A DNA stretch of 64,000 nucleotides from a virus (IMGVR_UViG_3300044699_000112:1-64000); one strand, 5' to 3'. Positions 41,469 through 51,458 are shown, counted from the stretch's first letter. The notes: generated by a model not told the origin, from the letters alone. Numbers and translations are program-made.

Positions 41469-44400
41469 CAAGGATCATCGAGCTCGAGGCGACGATCCAA
41501 AAGCCGAACCTGATCGTCACTCTCGCCCCGGCGAACGGGTACACGGTTTCGCTCGCCGCGGGTACGCCGATTCCAGGCCCTCCCGGTCCCCAGGGCCCGC
41601 AAGGGATACCCGGTCCGGTCGGTCCAAAAGGTGATACCGGCGATACCGGTTCGACAGGTCCACCCGGTCCGACCGGAAGTACCGGAGCCACCGGGAGTGT
41701 CGGTCCCCAGGGCCCGAAAGGCGATACCGGGAGCACCGGAGCGACCGGCGCCACTGGTAGTACCGGAGCTCAAGGTGTCCCCGGTCCCCCTGGCAGTCAG
41801 GGCCCTGCCGGAAGTGCCGGTCCACAAGGTATCCCCGGTGTTCCAGGTGAGGTCGGTCCAGTCGGCCCGGCCGGAGCGACCGGAGCCCAGGGCCTCAAAG
41901 GTGATCAAGGCGATCAAGGTATCCCAGGGACTCCTGGTATCACCGGCCCGCAGGGCCCGATCGGAGCCACCGGCGCGACCGGCGCGACCGGCGCCACGGG
42001 CAGTCCCGGCGCCCCCGGTGCGATCTCGATCGTGCAGGACGAGGGCGTGGCCCTCGCGGTCCAGAACACGCTGAACTTTGTCGGAGCAGGCGTTGTGGCC
42101 GCCGACGATTCGGCGAACGGCAGAACCACGATTACCATCTCCGGCGGCAGCGCCGGTCACGTCATCCAGGAGGAAGGTACACCTCTCATCGCCAGGGCTG
42201 CCCTGAACTTCACCGGCCCCGGCGTCATTGCCACCGACGACGTAGCCAATAGCCGCACCAATGTCACCATCACGGGCGTCCCTCAGACGCCGTGGCTCCA
42301 GAACATCAACGCCGCGGGCTTCACTCTCGGCCGTGTCGCGGCGATCGGTGTCGGCCCCTCTGCCGACGCTATAGCGAGCATCGGCATCTTCATCGACGGC
42401 ACTGGTTTCTTCGACGGTCTCAAACAAATCAACTCCAGCCCCACCGGCTGGGCGGGCTGCCAGTTACAGAACGACGCCGGGTCCACTATCACCATGCGCG
42501 TCTACGGGACTGGCCGGTCACCGTCGAACCTCGCGCGCATCGAAACGAGCGGGCCGCTTTCCTTCACTGTCCAAAGCGTCGAGGTGGTGCGCCTGTCGCT
42601 CGATGGCAAAGTAGGCATCCGCAAAGCGCCGACCACTTACTCGCTGGAGGTCTCCGGGGACTGCGATATTACAGGCGTCTACAGGGTTAACGGTGTCCCA
42701 TTCACCTCTGGTCAACCCCAAACGCCTTGGGCGCAGCATGTCAGCGCCGCCAACTTCAACCTTACTAACCTCGCCTCCCTGATGATGGATCACCCTACCA
42801 ATCAGGTGTACATGGACATCCGCACCAACGGCGTAACCGGCTTCACGTTTGCGCGGTACACCGGAATCGCTGGTGTCAACGGCGATACCGAGATGATCCA
42901 CTGGGGGACCGGGGTACTCACACTCGAAACCGCTGATGCCGCTTCCAAGCTGAAACTCAGGTCCAATACTGTCCAGGTCATTGGCACCGCTGCCACCACC
43001 GACCTCGTTATCGACACCACCACCGCTGGCACACCTTACCTCAACTTTAAATCGGCTGGTTTCGTCAAAGGGCAAATCATGGCTACCAACGGCGGGTCCA
43101 TGAACCATATCACCGACGTTGGCGTCATCGCCATCACCATCGTGTCTGACGGCAGGGTAGGGATAGGCAAGACCCCTGCCTCGTTCAAGCTGGACGTGAA
43201 TGGCAGCGTGAATGTCCCAACGGGCAGCACCTATAACATTAACGGCGTGCCACTCACCAGCGGCCAACCGCAGACACCGTGGGCGCAGAACATCGACGCC
43301 GCCACCTTCACCCTGTCCAACGTTGGCGCTATCGGCGTAGGAACCGGGGCTGGCCCAGCAGCGTCCTATAACTCCGTCAGTGCCACTGTTAGCGATGGGT
43401 TCCGCCATACCTGCACTGCCGCTGCCGCATTCTCTGGCGTCAGGCTCCTCAACGACATTGGCACCACTCTCCAAGTGCGAATGTATGGGTCTACGCAGGG
43501 GCTTTTTCCCGACATTGCCGTGATCAACAGCGATAAGATCCTGGTCCTGGCAACAGCGAATACTGATCGTCTGCGGATCACTGCGGATGGCAACGTGGGC
43601 ATCGGCAACACCGGTGTACCACCACATAGCGCCGCAGGGTTTCAGCACCTCATATTTGGTCCCGCCTCACCCGTATCCACCGTCTCCCCAATGCTCACCA
43701 TCGCCGGTGATGGGGCTACCCTCGCCTTTGCCAACTACAAGATCACCGCCACCGAGAAGCGTATAACGCAGATTGTGTGCTCTGCCAGTGGAGTCAACGG
43801 TGACAGCGGCAGCTTTGTCTTCTACACATGGAATGCCGGGGCCGCTGTCGGTGGGATGACCATCGACCCGTCTGGCAAAGTTCAGGTAGGCCCAGGCGCG
43901 ACAGCCACGTACCCACTCAACGTTGCGGGGGATTGCAACGTGACCGGCGTATACCGGATCAACGGTGTCCCACTTAGTACGGGCGGCGGCTCGCAGACGC
44001 CGTGGCTCACTGACATCGACGGCGGTGGCAAATCCCTGACGAATTGCTCTTCGATCACACTCGTGGGTGGCGTTGCTCTAACTCTCTTCGGGCCGACTTC
44101 GGTGGGTGTGGCGCAAATAGAACTTCAAAACCAAGGCGCAGCCAGATGGGCATTTGGGCGCGGCCCAGGCGATGGGTCAGACAACTTCAATTTCTATAGC
44201 TATGTCACCAGCGGCATCATTATGCGGATTTCGCCGACCGCCGCCGCCAACCGATTGAACATAACAGGCAACAATGTCGGCATTGGTACAGCCACTCCCC
44301 CATTGCCTCTGAGCGTGATGGGAGGGTATGCCGATCCCGTCCTGGGTACAGGATACAAGGGTACTCTGGCCGTCCTCCCGAGCGACACCACCTGGGGGAT

Positions 44401-45214
44401 GCTCTTCGGCGCCCGCGCTGATGGGACCGGCTGGATTCAAATGCAGCGCACAGATGCCACCGCTGCCTCTTACCCACTGGCGCTGAACCCGCTGGGCGGC
44501 AGCCCGGTCGGCATTGGCTGCATTGCCCCCAATCTCTACACGGGCGCTGGGTTGGTTGTCGTCAGCGGAACTGCGGGTAAGCAAATTCAAGTCATAGAAC
44601 CGGGCGGCAATGCTCAATACCGCCTGGAAGTGGGTTACGCCGTCCTTGCCGGGAACTGGGCCGGCCGCATCCAGGCCCTAGTGACGGAGACGCCCTACCA
44701 ACTGCACTTGAACCCGCTGGGCGGTGGCGTGAGCATTGGTCCCTCTACTACTATTCCAGCCGTTGGGTTACAACTTGTGGGGACTGGGCAAGCAACTACT
44801 ACGCCGACTTTTCCAGGGGGGGCTCATGGATGCACTCTATTAATAGCTGATACTAACCCGCCGGGGGCTGCGGGTGGGATGCTGGCCTTTGGAGGCCGCG
44901 GTTCGGATGGCAGCGCCTTCGCCGCAATCAAGGGCTACTACAGTAATGGCGGGGGCAACACTGCCGGGTGGCTGATGTTCCTCACTCGCCGTAGTGTCGA
45001 TTCCGCAACCCTCACTCCTGCGATGACGATTGTAGAGAACGGCTCAGTCGGCATCGATTGTCTGCCGGGATGTACTCTCTCAACTGGCAGTACTCTTGCT
45101 ACCTGTAAGATCGCCACCTACGAACTGTCAAATGGGTTCTTCGGCATCGGTGTTCAGAACGGCGTCCTGACCTTCGCGCTGGCATCGTTGGGGTCGATGC
45201 CGCGGCCACGATGA
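41465..45214 (+). CDS. Collagen-like tail fibre, main part
   Basis: GTG at 41465. After a short beta-domain matching the preceding gene ([18 protein letters not shown]), residues about 35-185 are Gly-X-Y collagen repeats ([19 protein letters not shown] and similar) that form a triple-helical shaft. Two [20 protein letters not shown]-type units follow. Then come five repeats with [20 protein letters not shown]-type linkers, and a C-terminal region with VGIGxxxP knots. In-frame sequence ends in a Pro/Arg tail at 45214. A one-base loss near 45180 would continue it as [13 protein letters not shown] into the next entry, giving about 1,455 residues. Confidence 0.8.
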   Translation: MTRIIELEATIQKPNLIVTLAPANGYTVSLAAGTPIPGPPGPQGPQGIPGPVGPKGDTGDTGSTGPPGPTGSTGATGSVGPQGPKGDTGSTGATGATGSTGAQGVPGPPGSQGPAGSAGPQGIPGVPGEVGPVGPAGATGAQGLKGDQGDQGIPGTPGITGPQGPIGATGATGATGATGSPGAPGAISIVQDEGVALAVQNTLNFVGAGVVAADDSANGRTTITISGGSAGHVIQEEGTPLIARAALNFTGPGVIATDDVANSRTNVTITGVPQTPWLQNINAAGFTLGRVAAIGVGPSADAIASIGIFIDGTGFFDGLKQINSSPTGWAGCQLQNDAGSTITMRVYGTGRSPSNLARIETSGPLSFTVQSVEVVRLSLDGKVGIRKAPTTYSLEVSGDCDITGVYRVNGVPFTSGQPQTPWAQHVSAANFNLTNLASLMMDHPTNQVYMDIRTNGVTGFTFARYTGIAGVNGDTEMIHWGTGVLTLETADAASKLKLRSNTVQVIGTAATTDLVIDTTTAGTPYLNFKSAGFVKGQIMATNGGSMNHITDVGVIAITIVSDGRVGIGKTPASFKLDVNGSVNVPTGSTYNINGVPLTSGQPQTPWAQNIDAATFTLSNVGAIGVGTGAGPAASYNSVSATVSDGFRHTCTAAAAFSGVRLLNDIGTTLQVRMYGSTQGLFPDIAVINSDKILVLATANTDRLRITADGNVGIGNTGVPPHSAAGFQHLIFGPASPVSTVSPMLTIAGDGATLAFANYKITATEKRITQIVCSASGVNGDSGSFVFYTWNAGAAVGGMTIDPSGKVQVGPGATATYPLNVAGDCNVTGVYRINGVPLSTGGGSQTPWLTDIDGGGKSLTNCSSITLVGGVALTLFGPTSVGVAQIELQNQGAARWAFGRGPGDGSDNFNFYSYVTSGIIMRISPTAAANRLNITGNNVGIGTATPPLPLSVMGGYADPVLGTGYKGTLAVLPSDTTWGMLFGARADGTGWIQMQRTDATAASYPLALNPLGGSPVGIGCIAPNLYTGAGLVVVSGTAGKQIQVIEPGGNAQYRLEVGYAVLAGNWAGRIQALVTETPYQLHLNPLGGGVSIGPSTTIPAVGLQLVGTGQATTTPTFPGGAHGCTLLIADTNPPGAAGGMLAFGGRGSDGSAFAAIKGYYSNGGGNTAGWLMFLTRRSVDSATLTPAMTIVENGSVGIDCLPGCTLSTGSTLATCKIATYELSNGFFGIGVQNGVLTFALASLGSMPRPR

Positions 45215-45831
45215 ACCTGTCCTCGGCCGGTAAGTTGGCAATCGGCAACGGCAATACTGCTAGCCCTGCCTGTACCATCCATGTTGCATCTGGAGGAATA
45301 TATGCTGGGCCATCAGGTCTCTTTATAGAAGGTGCAGATATGACCAGCCTTGTCAATGGCGCACCTTACTATGGAGTTGGGAGAAACAATGCCACTGGTG
45401 GGACGCAGGTAGCTGGGTATAACTATGTTCATCTTCAGACTAGTGGGTTTCAAACGATCCAATATGGTAACAGGATGCATTTTGTCCCAACTGCTGTGGT
45501 GAACACCTTCGCGCAAGCATCCCAGCACCTTAAGATCTGTGAGCCGTCCAATGCCGCTGGCTATGGCATGACTCTTGGGTATGGGATTCCAAGTGCCAGA
45601 TACGGCGGCATGATCCAGGCATGGGACAACGGTGCGCCGGGAACATTGTACCTGAATCCTGGCGGCGGCAATATCGTCATGGCGAATTCGGCAGCCTGGG
45701 GAGCAGACACCGCGAATATGCCGCTTGGGACGATGATGATCTACTACAATCATACGGACGGTCGATTGTACTTCTACGTTAAGAGAACTGATTCCCAAAC
45801 AATAAGACAGACTAACTTGTTATTGTCATAG
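45211..45831 (+). CDS. Collagen-like tail fibre, C-terminal tip
   Basis: This frame continues the preceding gene: [20 protein letters not shown], then [19 protein letters not shown] and [19 protein letters not shown], ending [20 protein letters not shown] at 45831. It forms the last 200 residues and probably the receptor-binding tip. Base composition is visibly less GC-rich than the shaft, as expected for tips acquired or exchanged between phages. As a separate gene it would lack a ribosome binding site. Confidence 0.7.
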   Translation: MNLSSAGKLAIGNGNTASPACTIHVASGGIYAGPSGLFIEGADMTSLVNGAPYYGVGRNNATGGTQVAGYNYVHLQTSGFQTIQYGNRMHFVPTAVVNTFAQASQHLKICEPSNAAGYGMTLGYGIPSARYGGMIQAWDNGAPGTLYLNPGGGNIVMANSAAWGADTANMPLGTMMIYYNHTDGRLYFYVKRTDSQTIRQTNLLLS

Positions 45832-45846
45832 AGAAAAGAGGTTCCA

Positions 45847-46134
45847 ATGACTTACACAGAGAGCGCCGCGCTGATGAGCGACCAGACGTTCAGAGGGCGC
45901 GTCCAGGTGGCCGTCCTGAAGTACGCTGACTCGATCATGATCGAGGCTTCGAGCGTGCCAGCGCATAACACGCGCGAGCGGTGGGCGCTGCAAGCGATGC
46001 AGAACCCGTCGATGGTGGCCTCGCAGATTCAGCCGCCCACGGTGATGGACCCAGCAGTGCAAGCGGCGGGCGCTGCCGTCGAAGATCTCGCGTTGCAGGG
46101 GGCCGTTGAGTCGGTTGTGAATAAGCTCCTTTGA
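45847..46134 (+). CDS. Small fibre-associated phage protein
   Basis: The start follows AAAAGAGG. The 95-residue helical product (MTYTESAALMSDQTFRGRVQ, AVLKYADSIMIEASSV, NTRERWALQAMQNPSMVASQ) resembles a small conserved protein found downstream of podovirus fibres and spikes. A chaperone or scaffold-like task in fibre assembly is possible. It is the last gene of the virion block. Confidence 0.65.
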   Translation: MTYTESAALMSDQTFRGRVQVAVLKYADSIMIEASSVPAHNTRERWALQAMQNPSMVASQIQPPTVMDPAVQAAGAAVEDLALQGAVESVVNKLL

Positions 46135-46135
46135 C

Positions 46136-46582
46136 CTATGAGGCTTTCTTTCGATGCAAATAGGCAAGCGTACGCTGGCGTCCACATTCCCGGCAGAAAT
46201 ATCCCTTTTTGCCGATGTAGGTGTTGGCGGCATCGTAGGGGTGGCCATGAATGCAGTGGGTCCGTTTCTGGTAATAGCTCTTGCCACGGCGCATATTCTC
46301 CGCATGTGTAACCGGTTCCAAGTGAGCGGGGTTGACGCAGTGCCGCGTTCTGCACAGGTGGTCGATTTCCAAGCCCTTGGGGATAGCGCCGATGAGATGC
46401 TCATAAATCAACCGGTGGGCCAAATAGCGTTTATACTGCCAGCCACAAAGGCCATAACCATTTGGCATGATCGTTCCAGTCCAGAGCCAACATTGGCCCG
46501 GTTGTCTGTCTGGGATACGTTTATCCAGCAGTTCCTCAATCGTCTTAAACTTGGGGCGGCGGATAGAATTGATTCGTGGCAT
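46136..46582 (-). CDS. HNH homing endonuclease
   Basis: The 148-residue product has WLWTGTIMPNGYGLCGWQYK, then AHRLIYEHLIGAIPKGLEI, the catalytic HNH core DHLCRTRHCVNPAHLEPVTH, and a C-terminal CxxH/CxxC zinc motif (CIHGHPYDAAN, CRECGRQR). This is the standalone HNH_3-type homing endonuclease common in phages. It lies opposite to its neighbours, its stop abuts the preceding gene, and its GC content is lower than the surroundings. These are signs of insertion as a mobile gene. It would nick or cut related genomes that lack it. Confidence 0.9.
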   Translation of the reverse strand: MPRINSIRRPKFKTIEELLDKRIPDRQPGQCWLWTGTIMPNGYGLCGWQYKRYLAHRLIYEHLIGAIPKGLEIDHLCRTRHCVNPAHLEPVTHAENMRRGKSYYQKRTHCIHGHPYDAANTYIGKKGYFCRECGRQRTLAYLHRKKAS

Positions 46583-46666
46583 TCGGGAAACCTCAACTTT
46601 CCTGGTGTCGGGCGGGGGACGTTACTAGCGTCTACCCGCCCACTCATTTAACCATAGGAAAGTGTG

Positions 46667-47017
46667 ATGCAAAGTCTGACCTTACCCTTCTACCAACGAA
46701 TCCTCCTTTGGAATATCGTTGGTAATCACGCCGCCCCCAACCTCAAGGAGGCCAGCGTGGGTCTGCGCGTCATCGAGAAGCTCAGGCTCACCGACGAGGA
46801 GCAGTTGGAAAGCGAGTTCTCCGTCAACGGCCAGCAGTACGGCTGGAAGCTGCCAGACCCAGACTACGGGACCAAGACCGTGGACCTGGAGACGGACGAG
46901 GGAAAGTCGCTGGCGGCGGCGATTGAGGCCGCGCCGACGCGCGTGATGGACGCCGTCTGGCTGCAACCGATCGTCGACAAGCTGACCGCTTCCCCGAACG
47001 GCGCCAAGCCCTCCTAA
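46667..47017 (+). CDS. Hypothetical protein of the early region
   Basis: ATG at 46667 follows AGGAAAG. The 116-residue product has QRILLWNIVGNHAAPNLKEA, VGLRVIEKLRLTDEEQLESE and FSVNGQQYGWKLPDPDYGTK, a mixed alpha/beta protein. I cannot assign a family with confidence. It is the first rightward gene after the homing endonuclease. Confidence 0.65.
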   Translation: MQSLTLPFYQRILLWNIVGNHAAPNLKEASVGLRVIEKLRLTDEEQLESEFSVNGQQYGWKLPDPDYGTKTVDLETDEGKSLAAAIEAAPTRVMDAVWLQPIVDKLTASPNGAKPS

Positions 47018-47095
47018 TCCTCCGGGTCCAAGCCAGGGGTAAGGGCGTACTCGTAGACGCTGGCTTCTTTTCACTGGAGCGCCGCCCGGAATACC

Positions 47096-47140
47096 TTGCG
47101 CAAAGAGTCAACTTGCCTCATACTTGACTCTGCGTTAAGT
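47096..47140 (+). promoter_or_regulatory. Promoter/operator of the small HTH gene
   Basis: TTGCGC (47096-47101) and CATACT (47119-47124) are 17 bases apart. A perfect inverted repeat GAGTCAA (47105-47111) / TTGACTC (47124-47130) lies between and over them, immediately upstream of the HTH gene. This layout suits autorepression. Confidence 0.5.
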
Positions 47141-47353
47141 ATGGACACCATCAATGGCTTCGGCTCCGATTCCGAGCGTGCCGCATTCCTCAAGACTCAC
47201 CGCGGCATTCTGAGCCGCATCGCCGAGCGGCTCCACATGTCGACGGCGGCCGTCTCGAGGACGTATCACGGCATCACCAGGGAGACCAATCCCCACATTG
47301 TCGAAGCCATCGCTGAAGCCATCGCTGAAACGCGGAAAGCAAAGAAGAGGTGA
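47141..47353 (+). CDS. Small HTH (Cro-like) DNA-binding protein
   Basis: The 70-residue product has LKTHRGILSRIAERLHMSTA followed by AVSRTYHGITRETNPHIVEA and EAIAETRKAKKR. This is a short helix-turn-helix of the xre/Cro kind with recognition helix TAAVSRTYHG. ATG at 47141 fits; an upstream TTG at 47096 would add 15 unlikely residues. The palindrome upstream is its probable operator, so it may switch the replication/recombination genes that follow. Confidence 0.75.
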   Translation: MDTINGFGSDSERAAFLKTHRGILSRIAERLHMSTAAVSRTYHGITRETNPHIVEAIAEAIAETRKAKKR

Positions 47354-47359
47354 GGTTGA

Positions 47360-48616
47360 ATGGCTGATCAAGAACAAGCCCTGGTGCGCTCCGGCGGAGA
47401 CGTGACGCGCAACCAGATGGGGGAAGTGACCCAGCGTACCGCGGTGGACGTTGCGGCCGCGACCCAGGTGGCGCATGCCCAGGCGGTGGTGCAGGCCCGG
47501 TACGTGATGGCGATCCAGCGGCCGCGCAACGAGGCGCAGTTCCGCTCGAAGCTGATGGAGGCCGTGGCCGATCCCGAGTTTGCGGCGCTCTGTGAGTACC
47601 GCAGACCCGTGGGGAAAGAGAAGAACGCGCAGGGCAAGTGGGTGGATAAGATTGCCACGGGGCCCACGATCCACCTGCTGCGGTGCGCGTTGAGATTGTT
47701 CGGCAACAACTCCAGCGAGCCCGCGATCATCACCGAGACGCCCGACCTGCGGATCGGCGCCGTCACGATCTCCGACTATGAGACGAATTTTCACGTGGTG
47801 AGGACGTACTCGATCGAGAAGCGGATCGAGAAGCGCGGCTACGAGAACCGGCAGACCCACAAGCTCGAGCCGCCCGCGGGCCGCGAGATCCTGGGTACGC
47901 GCCTGAACACCGAGGGCGAGGAAGTCTACGTCGTCCGCATGACGCTCGACGAGCTCAGGAAAGAAGAGCTCCGGCAGACGGCCCTGGCCAAGCGCGCCGC
48001 GGCCGAGGAGTTCCTGCCCAGGCATACCATCCGGGCGGCCCTGCTGCGGGCGGTGCAGATCACCAAGGAAGCCGACGCCAAGGACCCGCAGGGCGCCAAG
48101 AACAAACTGATCGACGCCTTTGCCGAGCTCCGCATCATGGCGCTCGACCTCGAACAGTACCTGGGGCATACCCTCGACCGGCTCTCCACCGAGGAGCTCG
48201 GCGACCTCCGCGGCGTCTGGACGCGCCTCAGCAATGAGGAGGCGACCTGGGAGGAGTGCCTCCGCGAGCGCAATCCCACCGGCACCAGCGAGGACGCTGA
48301 GAAGGTGAAGGCCGAGAAGCTCGCCGCACTGCGCGCCGGGACGCCGGAGAAGCCTGAGCCGAAGTCGGCCGAGCAGGCGGCGACCGGAACGGTAGTTGCG
48401 CCGGTGGACGCCCCCGCTGGCGATCCCCGCTTCATCACCGTCGATCAGGCGCAGGAGTTCGCCCAGATCATCCACGCTAACAACCTCGACGACGAGCAGA
48501 TCCAGAAGCTCGTGAAGGCCGGGGGCGCCGATCGCTACGACCGGATGAAGCCGGAGCTCTACCCGGCCGTGCTGCTCATGGCCAAGGGCACCAAGGGCAA
48601 AGGGGGGAAGAAATGA
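47360..48616 (+). CDS. RecT-like single-strand annealing protein candidate
   Basis: A 418-residue protein. Residues 40-60 read AQAVVQARYVMAIQRPRNEA, then YRRPVGKEKNAQGKWVDKIA, TGPTIHLLRCALRLFGNNSS, a strand region with ISDYETNFHVVRTYSIEKR, and helices FLPRHTIRAALLRAVQITKE. The order 'QxRYxMAxxRPR...P.G....GPSIR.AE....' is one I recall from phage proteins that sit beside SMC-like ATPases or exonucleases and are compared with RecT/Sak3-type annealing proteins. The last third is a separate helical tail. The next gene overlaps it by four bases. Confidence 0.6.
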   Translation: MADQEQALVRSGGDVTRNQMGEVTQRTAVDVAAATQVAHAQAVVQARYVMAIQRPRNEAQFRSKLMEAVADPEFAALCEYRRPVGKEKNAQGKWVDKIATGPTIHLLRCALRLFGNNSSEPAIITETPDLRIGAVTISDYETNFHVVRTYSIEKRIEKRGYENRQTHKLEPPAGREILGTRLNTEGEEVYVVRMTLDELRKEELRQTALAKRAAAEEFLPRHTIRAALLRAVQITKEADAKDPQGAKNKLIDAFAELRIMALDLEQYLGHTLDRLSTEELGDLRGVWTRLSNEEATWEECLRERNPTGTSEDAEKVKAEKLAALRAGTPEKPEPKSAEQAATGTVVAPVDAPAGDPRFITVDQAQEFAQIIHANNLDDEQIQKLVKAGGADRYDRMKPELYPAVLLMAKGTKGKGGKK

Positions 48617-49953
48617 CCCGGCGCCTGAAGAGTGTTCAAATCAAGAACATCAAGGGCATCGAATCGCTCGCCTTTGAGACCGGCGCTGTTACCATCCTGC
48701 GGGGGAGGAATGGCGCCGGGAAAACCTCTGTGGTCGATGCGCTCCTGGCCGTGTTCGAAGGGGGCCACGACCCGGACCTGATCCGCCGCGGAACCAAGGA
48801 GGGCTCAGTCCTCCTCTCTTTGGACGACGGCGTGACGATCAAGAAGACAATCAAGCCCGAACGGTCTACACTTGAAGTCCGCACGGCTGATTCCGGCAAA
48901 GTCAACGCGGAAGCGACCTACGTCAAAAAACTCACCAGCGGCCTCCGCTTCAACCCGGCCGCGTTCATCTCAATGTCAGGGCGGGAGCGGGCCGCAGAGC
49001 TCGCCAAGGCCATGCCAGTCCAGTTCCAGGGGACCGAGGTGAACGCGGCCGCGAACGAGGCCATCCTGGCCGACCAGGAGGTGATCGACCAGCGGCGCCT
49101 CGACGAGATCCGCAACGGGCGCTACGCCTCCAGGACCGACGTACGGCGCGAGCAGGACGCCGCCGAGGGATTCATTATCGAGACCGAGCGGAACCTGCCC
49201 ACGGGCACGCCAGCGTCCTGGGCGGGCGTCGTAGAGATGCTCCGGGTCCAGGTGGGCGATGCCAAGGCCGCCCTGGAGAAGGAGCTCGCCGAGGTGGAGC
49301 GCAAGGCAATCGGTGTCGTCAACGGGATGCGCGACACCCTGGACGAGAACCTCGCCGTGCTGAAGAAGCAGTACGACGAGGCGGTCGCCACGCTCAACTG
49401 GAACTACAACTCCGGCCAAGCAGAAGTGGTCAAGAGCATGGAGGCCGAGAAGCACGATCTCCGGGCCTCCGCCGCTGCCCAACTCGAGGACCTGACCCAG
49501 AGCTTGGGCCAAGCCGAGGCTTCCCTGGCCGAGCAGAACCGGGTCGAAGGCCAGCGCGCCCAACTCGAGAAAATGCGTGTCTCGGCTCAGAAGCTAAACA
49601 AACGCTGGAACCAACTCGACACCGCGGTCAAGGGCCTGGACCGCCTGAAGTCCGAGAAGCTCGCGACACTTCCCATTCCTGGCATCGAAGTGCGGCTGGA
49701 CGAAAAGAACATGCCCGAGGTCTACATCGATAACGTGCCCTGGCCGCATGTGAATAAATCCATGCAGTGCAAAGTCGCGATCACGATCGCCGCGCAGGCC
49801 CTCGGCGAGCTCCCGCTCATGGTGTTAGATGAGTCCGAGGTGCTCGACGCCGAGAATATGATGTTACTAACAGCCTCGGCGAAGGATCTGGGCATGCAGA
49901 TCATCCTGGCGCGCGTAGAAAGCGGCGCTGAGTTACAGGCGGTGGAGGCTTGA
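48613..49953 (+). CDS. SMC/RecF-like ABC ATPase
   Basis: A 446-residue ATPase. Walker A GRNGAGKT is at residues 31-38 and Walker B LPLMVLDES (Asp406, Glu407) near the C-terminus. They are separated by a helical middle with coiled-coil segments (AKAALEKELAEVERKAIGVV, EAEKHDLRASAAAQLEDLTQ). This is a mini SbcC/RecF architecture. The ABC signature LSGGQ is replaced by NKSMQCKVAITIA. It starts four bases inside the RecT-like gene, suggesting joint work in recombination or end processing. A paired nuclease subunit is not adjacent. Confidence 0.8.
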   Translation: MTRRLKSVQIKNIKGIESLAFETGAVTILRGRNGAGKTSVVDALLAVFEGGHDPDLIRRGTKEGSVLLSLDDGVTIKKTIKPERSTLEVRTADSGKVNAEATYVKKLTSGLRFNPAAFISMSGRERAAELAKAMPVQFQGTEVNAAANEAILADQEVIDQRRLDEIRNGRYASRTDVRREQDAAEGFIIETERNLPTGTPASWAGVVEMLRVQVGDAKAALEKELAEVERKAIGVVNGMRDTLDENLAVLKKQYDEAVATLNWNYNSGQAEVVKSMEAEKHDLRASAAAQLEDLTQSLGQAEASLAEQNRVEGQRAQLEKMRVSAQKLNKRWNQLDTAVKGLDRLKSEKLATLPIPGIEVRLDEKNMPEVYIDNVPWPHVNKSMQCKVAITIAAQALGELPLMVLDESEVLDAENMMLLTASAKDLGMQIILARVESGAELQAVEA

Positions 49954-50387
49954 AAGCTATAACTTTGCATCAGCCTTTTGCGACCCTAGTTAGTATAGGT
50001 GCGAAGAAATACGAAACCCGCACGTGGGCCCCCGAGGACTATCGGGGGCCGCTCGCCATCCACGCCGGAAAGAAGACCGACGAGCTCCCGCTGTTCTGGG
50101 ATGAGTCGTTCTGCGAGGTGCTCCAACCGGCAGGCTACGAGGGTCCGGAGACGCTGCCGCTCGGCGCCGTCGTCTGCATCGCCACGCTCGCCGAGTGCAT
50201 CTCCACCAATCACACTCAATTCCCCGAGGACTCGCCGAAAGACTGGCTGGCCTTCGGGGACTTCGGGCCTGACCGCTGGGCCTGGAAACTTACCAACATC
50301 AAGCGCCTGGATCCGCCAATCCCGGCGCGCGGCTATCAGAACTTATGGGACTGGGATGCGCCGCCGGAGGTGCTGGCGCTTCTGTAA
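49950..50387 (+). CDS. ASCH-domain protein
   Basis: The 145-residue product starts with KAITLHQPFATLVSIGAKKY followed by ETRTW, the signature opening of ASCH domains (SLxQPxAxLIxxGxKxxExRxW). YRGPLAIHAGKK and LPLGAVVCIATLAECI follow, and DRWAWKLTNIKRLDPPIPAR closes the fold. ASCH proteins have a PUA-like beta-barrel and bind or cleave RNA or modified nucleosides. TTG at 49950 overlaps the ATPase stop, so it is translated with the recombination pair. Confidence 0.85.
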   Translation: MKAITLHQPFATLVSIGAKKYETRTWAPEDYRGPLAIHAGKKTDELPLFWDESFCEVLQPAGYEGPETLPLGAVVCIATLAECISTNHTQFPEDSPKDWLAFGDFGPDRWAWKLTNIKRLDPPIPARGYQNLWDWDAPPEVLALL

Positions 50388-50404
50388 CCACGGGGGTTCA
50401 ACCG

Positions 50405-50752
50405 ATGGCGATCAACCGGAAACGATTCCAGGAGTTAGATGCCCTGATCCGGGGCGGCTACGGTGACATGAAGCAGGACGACATTCCGGACGAGGTGCTC
50501 GATGCCGTCGAGGCCGGTGAGGAAGTCCCCTTCCGCGGGCCTAACCGGGACACAAATTTCTGGCGCCCGATCGACGCGGCGCCGGTCCGTCCCCCGCCCA
50601 AGCGGCGCTCCCATGAGAAAAAAAAACGAGTGATCACCCAGTCCCAGCGCGACCGGATTAACGCCCGCGCCAGGGCCCGGTGGAACTACCGACCGCCCCG
50701 AAAGATAGAAAGGAACCCAGAACAATGCCCGTCCTTACCGTGCTCGGAGTAA
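50405..50752 (+). CDS. Basic hypothetical protein
   Basis: A 115-residue protein. It has an acidic first half (LIRGGYGDMKQDDIPDEVLD) and a strongly basic second half (KRRSHEKKKRVITQSQRDR, INARARARWNYRPPRK), so nucleic-acid contact is plausible. It overlaps the following gene by 28 bases. That is longer than elsewhere here, and its last residues (NPEQCPSLPCSE) may reflect an indel rather than a true end. Confidence 0.55.
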   Translation: MAINRKRFQELDALIRGGYGDMKQDDIPDEVLDAVEAGEEVPFRGPNRDTNFWRPIDAAPVRPPPKRRSHEKKKRVITQSQRDRINARARARWNYRPPRKIERNPEQCPSLPCSE

Positions 50753-51167
50753 CTCCCGAGACACTTACTCTCAGAGGCAAGAAGAACGCCTTCATGCTGA
50801 CAATGACGGCCAGCGGAGACATCTCCGCCAAGCTCGCCGAGATCATGGGTTGGGAGAGCCTGCTCTATGACGACGGCACGCTCCGCGAGAACTGGGATTC
50901 GATCGAGCTCGAAAGCTCGGTCGGCTCCGGAGAGATGGTACTTACTCCCAACGGCAGGGACGGCAAGAGCCGCGCACTTACTATCAACATCAGCGGCGCC
51001 GAGAACTTTAAGGCCGTCCGCAAGGGTGGTGATAACGGCGATCAAACGCGGCTCACCTTAAGATCAAGACCGCGGTCGAGAACGGCGAGGCCGTCCTGGG
51101 CGCCTTCTGGCGGGAGAATCAGAACGTCGTTTGCCGGATGCGGATCTCTTACGCCGTCCAGGCCTAA
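50725..51167 (+). CDS. Beta-rich protein, apparent -1 frameshift
   Basis: From ATG at 50725 (PVLTVLGVTPETLTLRGKKN) the protein reads well to GGDNGDQTRLT. Then frame 1 becomes Arg/Ser-rich while frame 0 gives KIKTAVENGEAVLGAFWREN and QNVVCRMRISYAVQA with TAA at 51165-51167. One base is therefore missing near 51054, and the repaired product is about 147 residues. The fold looks all-beta. Function is not recognised, but it lies among DNA-metabolism genes. Confidence 0.6.
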
Positions 51168-51239
51168 GTTATTCGAGCCGCCGACAGACGAAGAAGGCCA
51201 GTCGGCAGATGAAGATACCGGGGACCGAGGAGGAGTAAG

Positions 51240-51458
51240 TTGAACTCCTGGAAGGTCGAAGTAATCGCCGACGACAGTGATGTCTGGTGCACGAATGCCA
51301 TGCGCTACGCTACCGAGGTGTCCGCCCTCGCGGCGGGCACGAGTCTGGCGAACCGCTGGACGCTCGTCAGGGCGTGGCGCGTGGTCGAGAGCGAGGACAT
51401 GCCCAATGAGGTGGATCCTCTGGCTGCTGCTGCTGAAGCTGACGTGCCGACTGAATAA
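51240..51458 (+). CDS. Small conserved phage protein (WxVEVIADxxGxWCTN family)
   Basis: TTG at 51240 follows GGAGGAG. The 72-residue product reads NSWKVEVIADDSDVWCTNAM, RYATEVSALAAGTSLANRW and TLVRAWRVVESEDMPNEVDP. This pattern (WxVEVIAD...W.tNa.rFaT...A......L..RW..VR.WRVvEs) is a common small phage protein of unknown function, often beside replication genes. Confidence 0.8.
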   Translation: MNSWKVEVIADDSDVWCTNAMRYATEVSALAAGTSLANRWTLVRAWRVVESEDMPNEVDPLAAAAEADVPTE

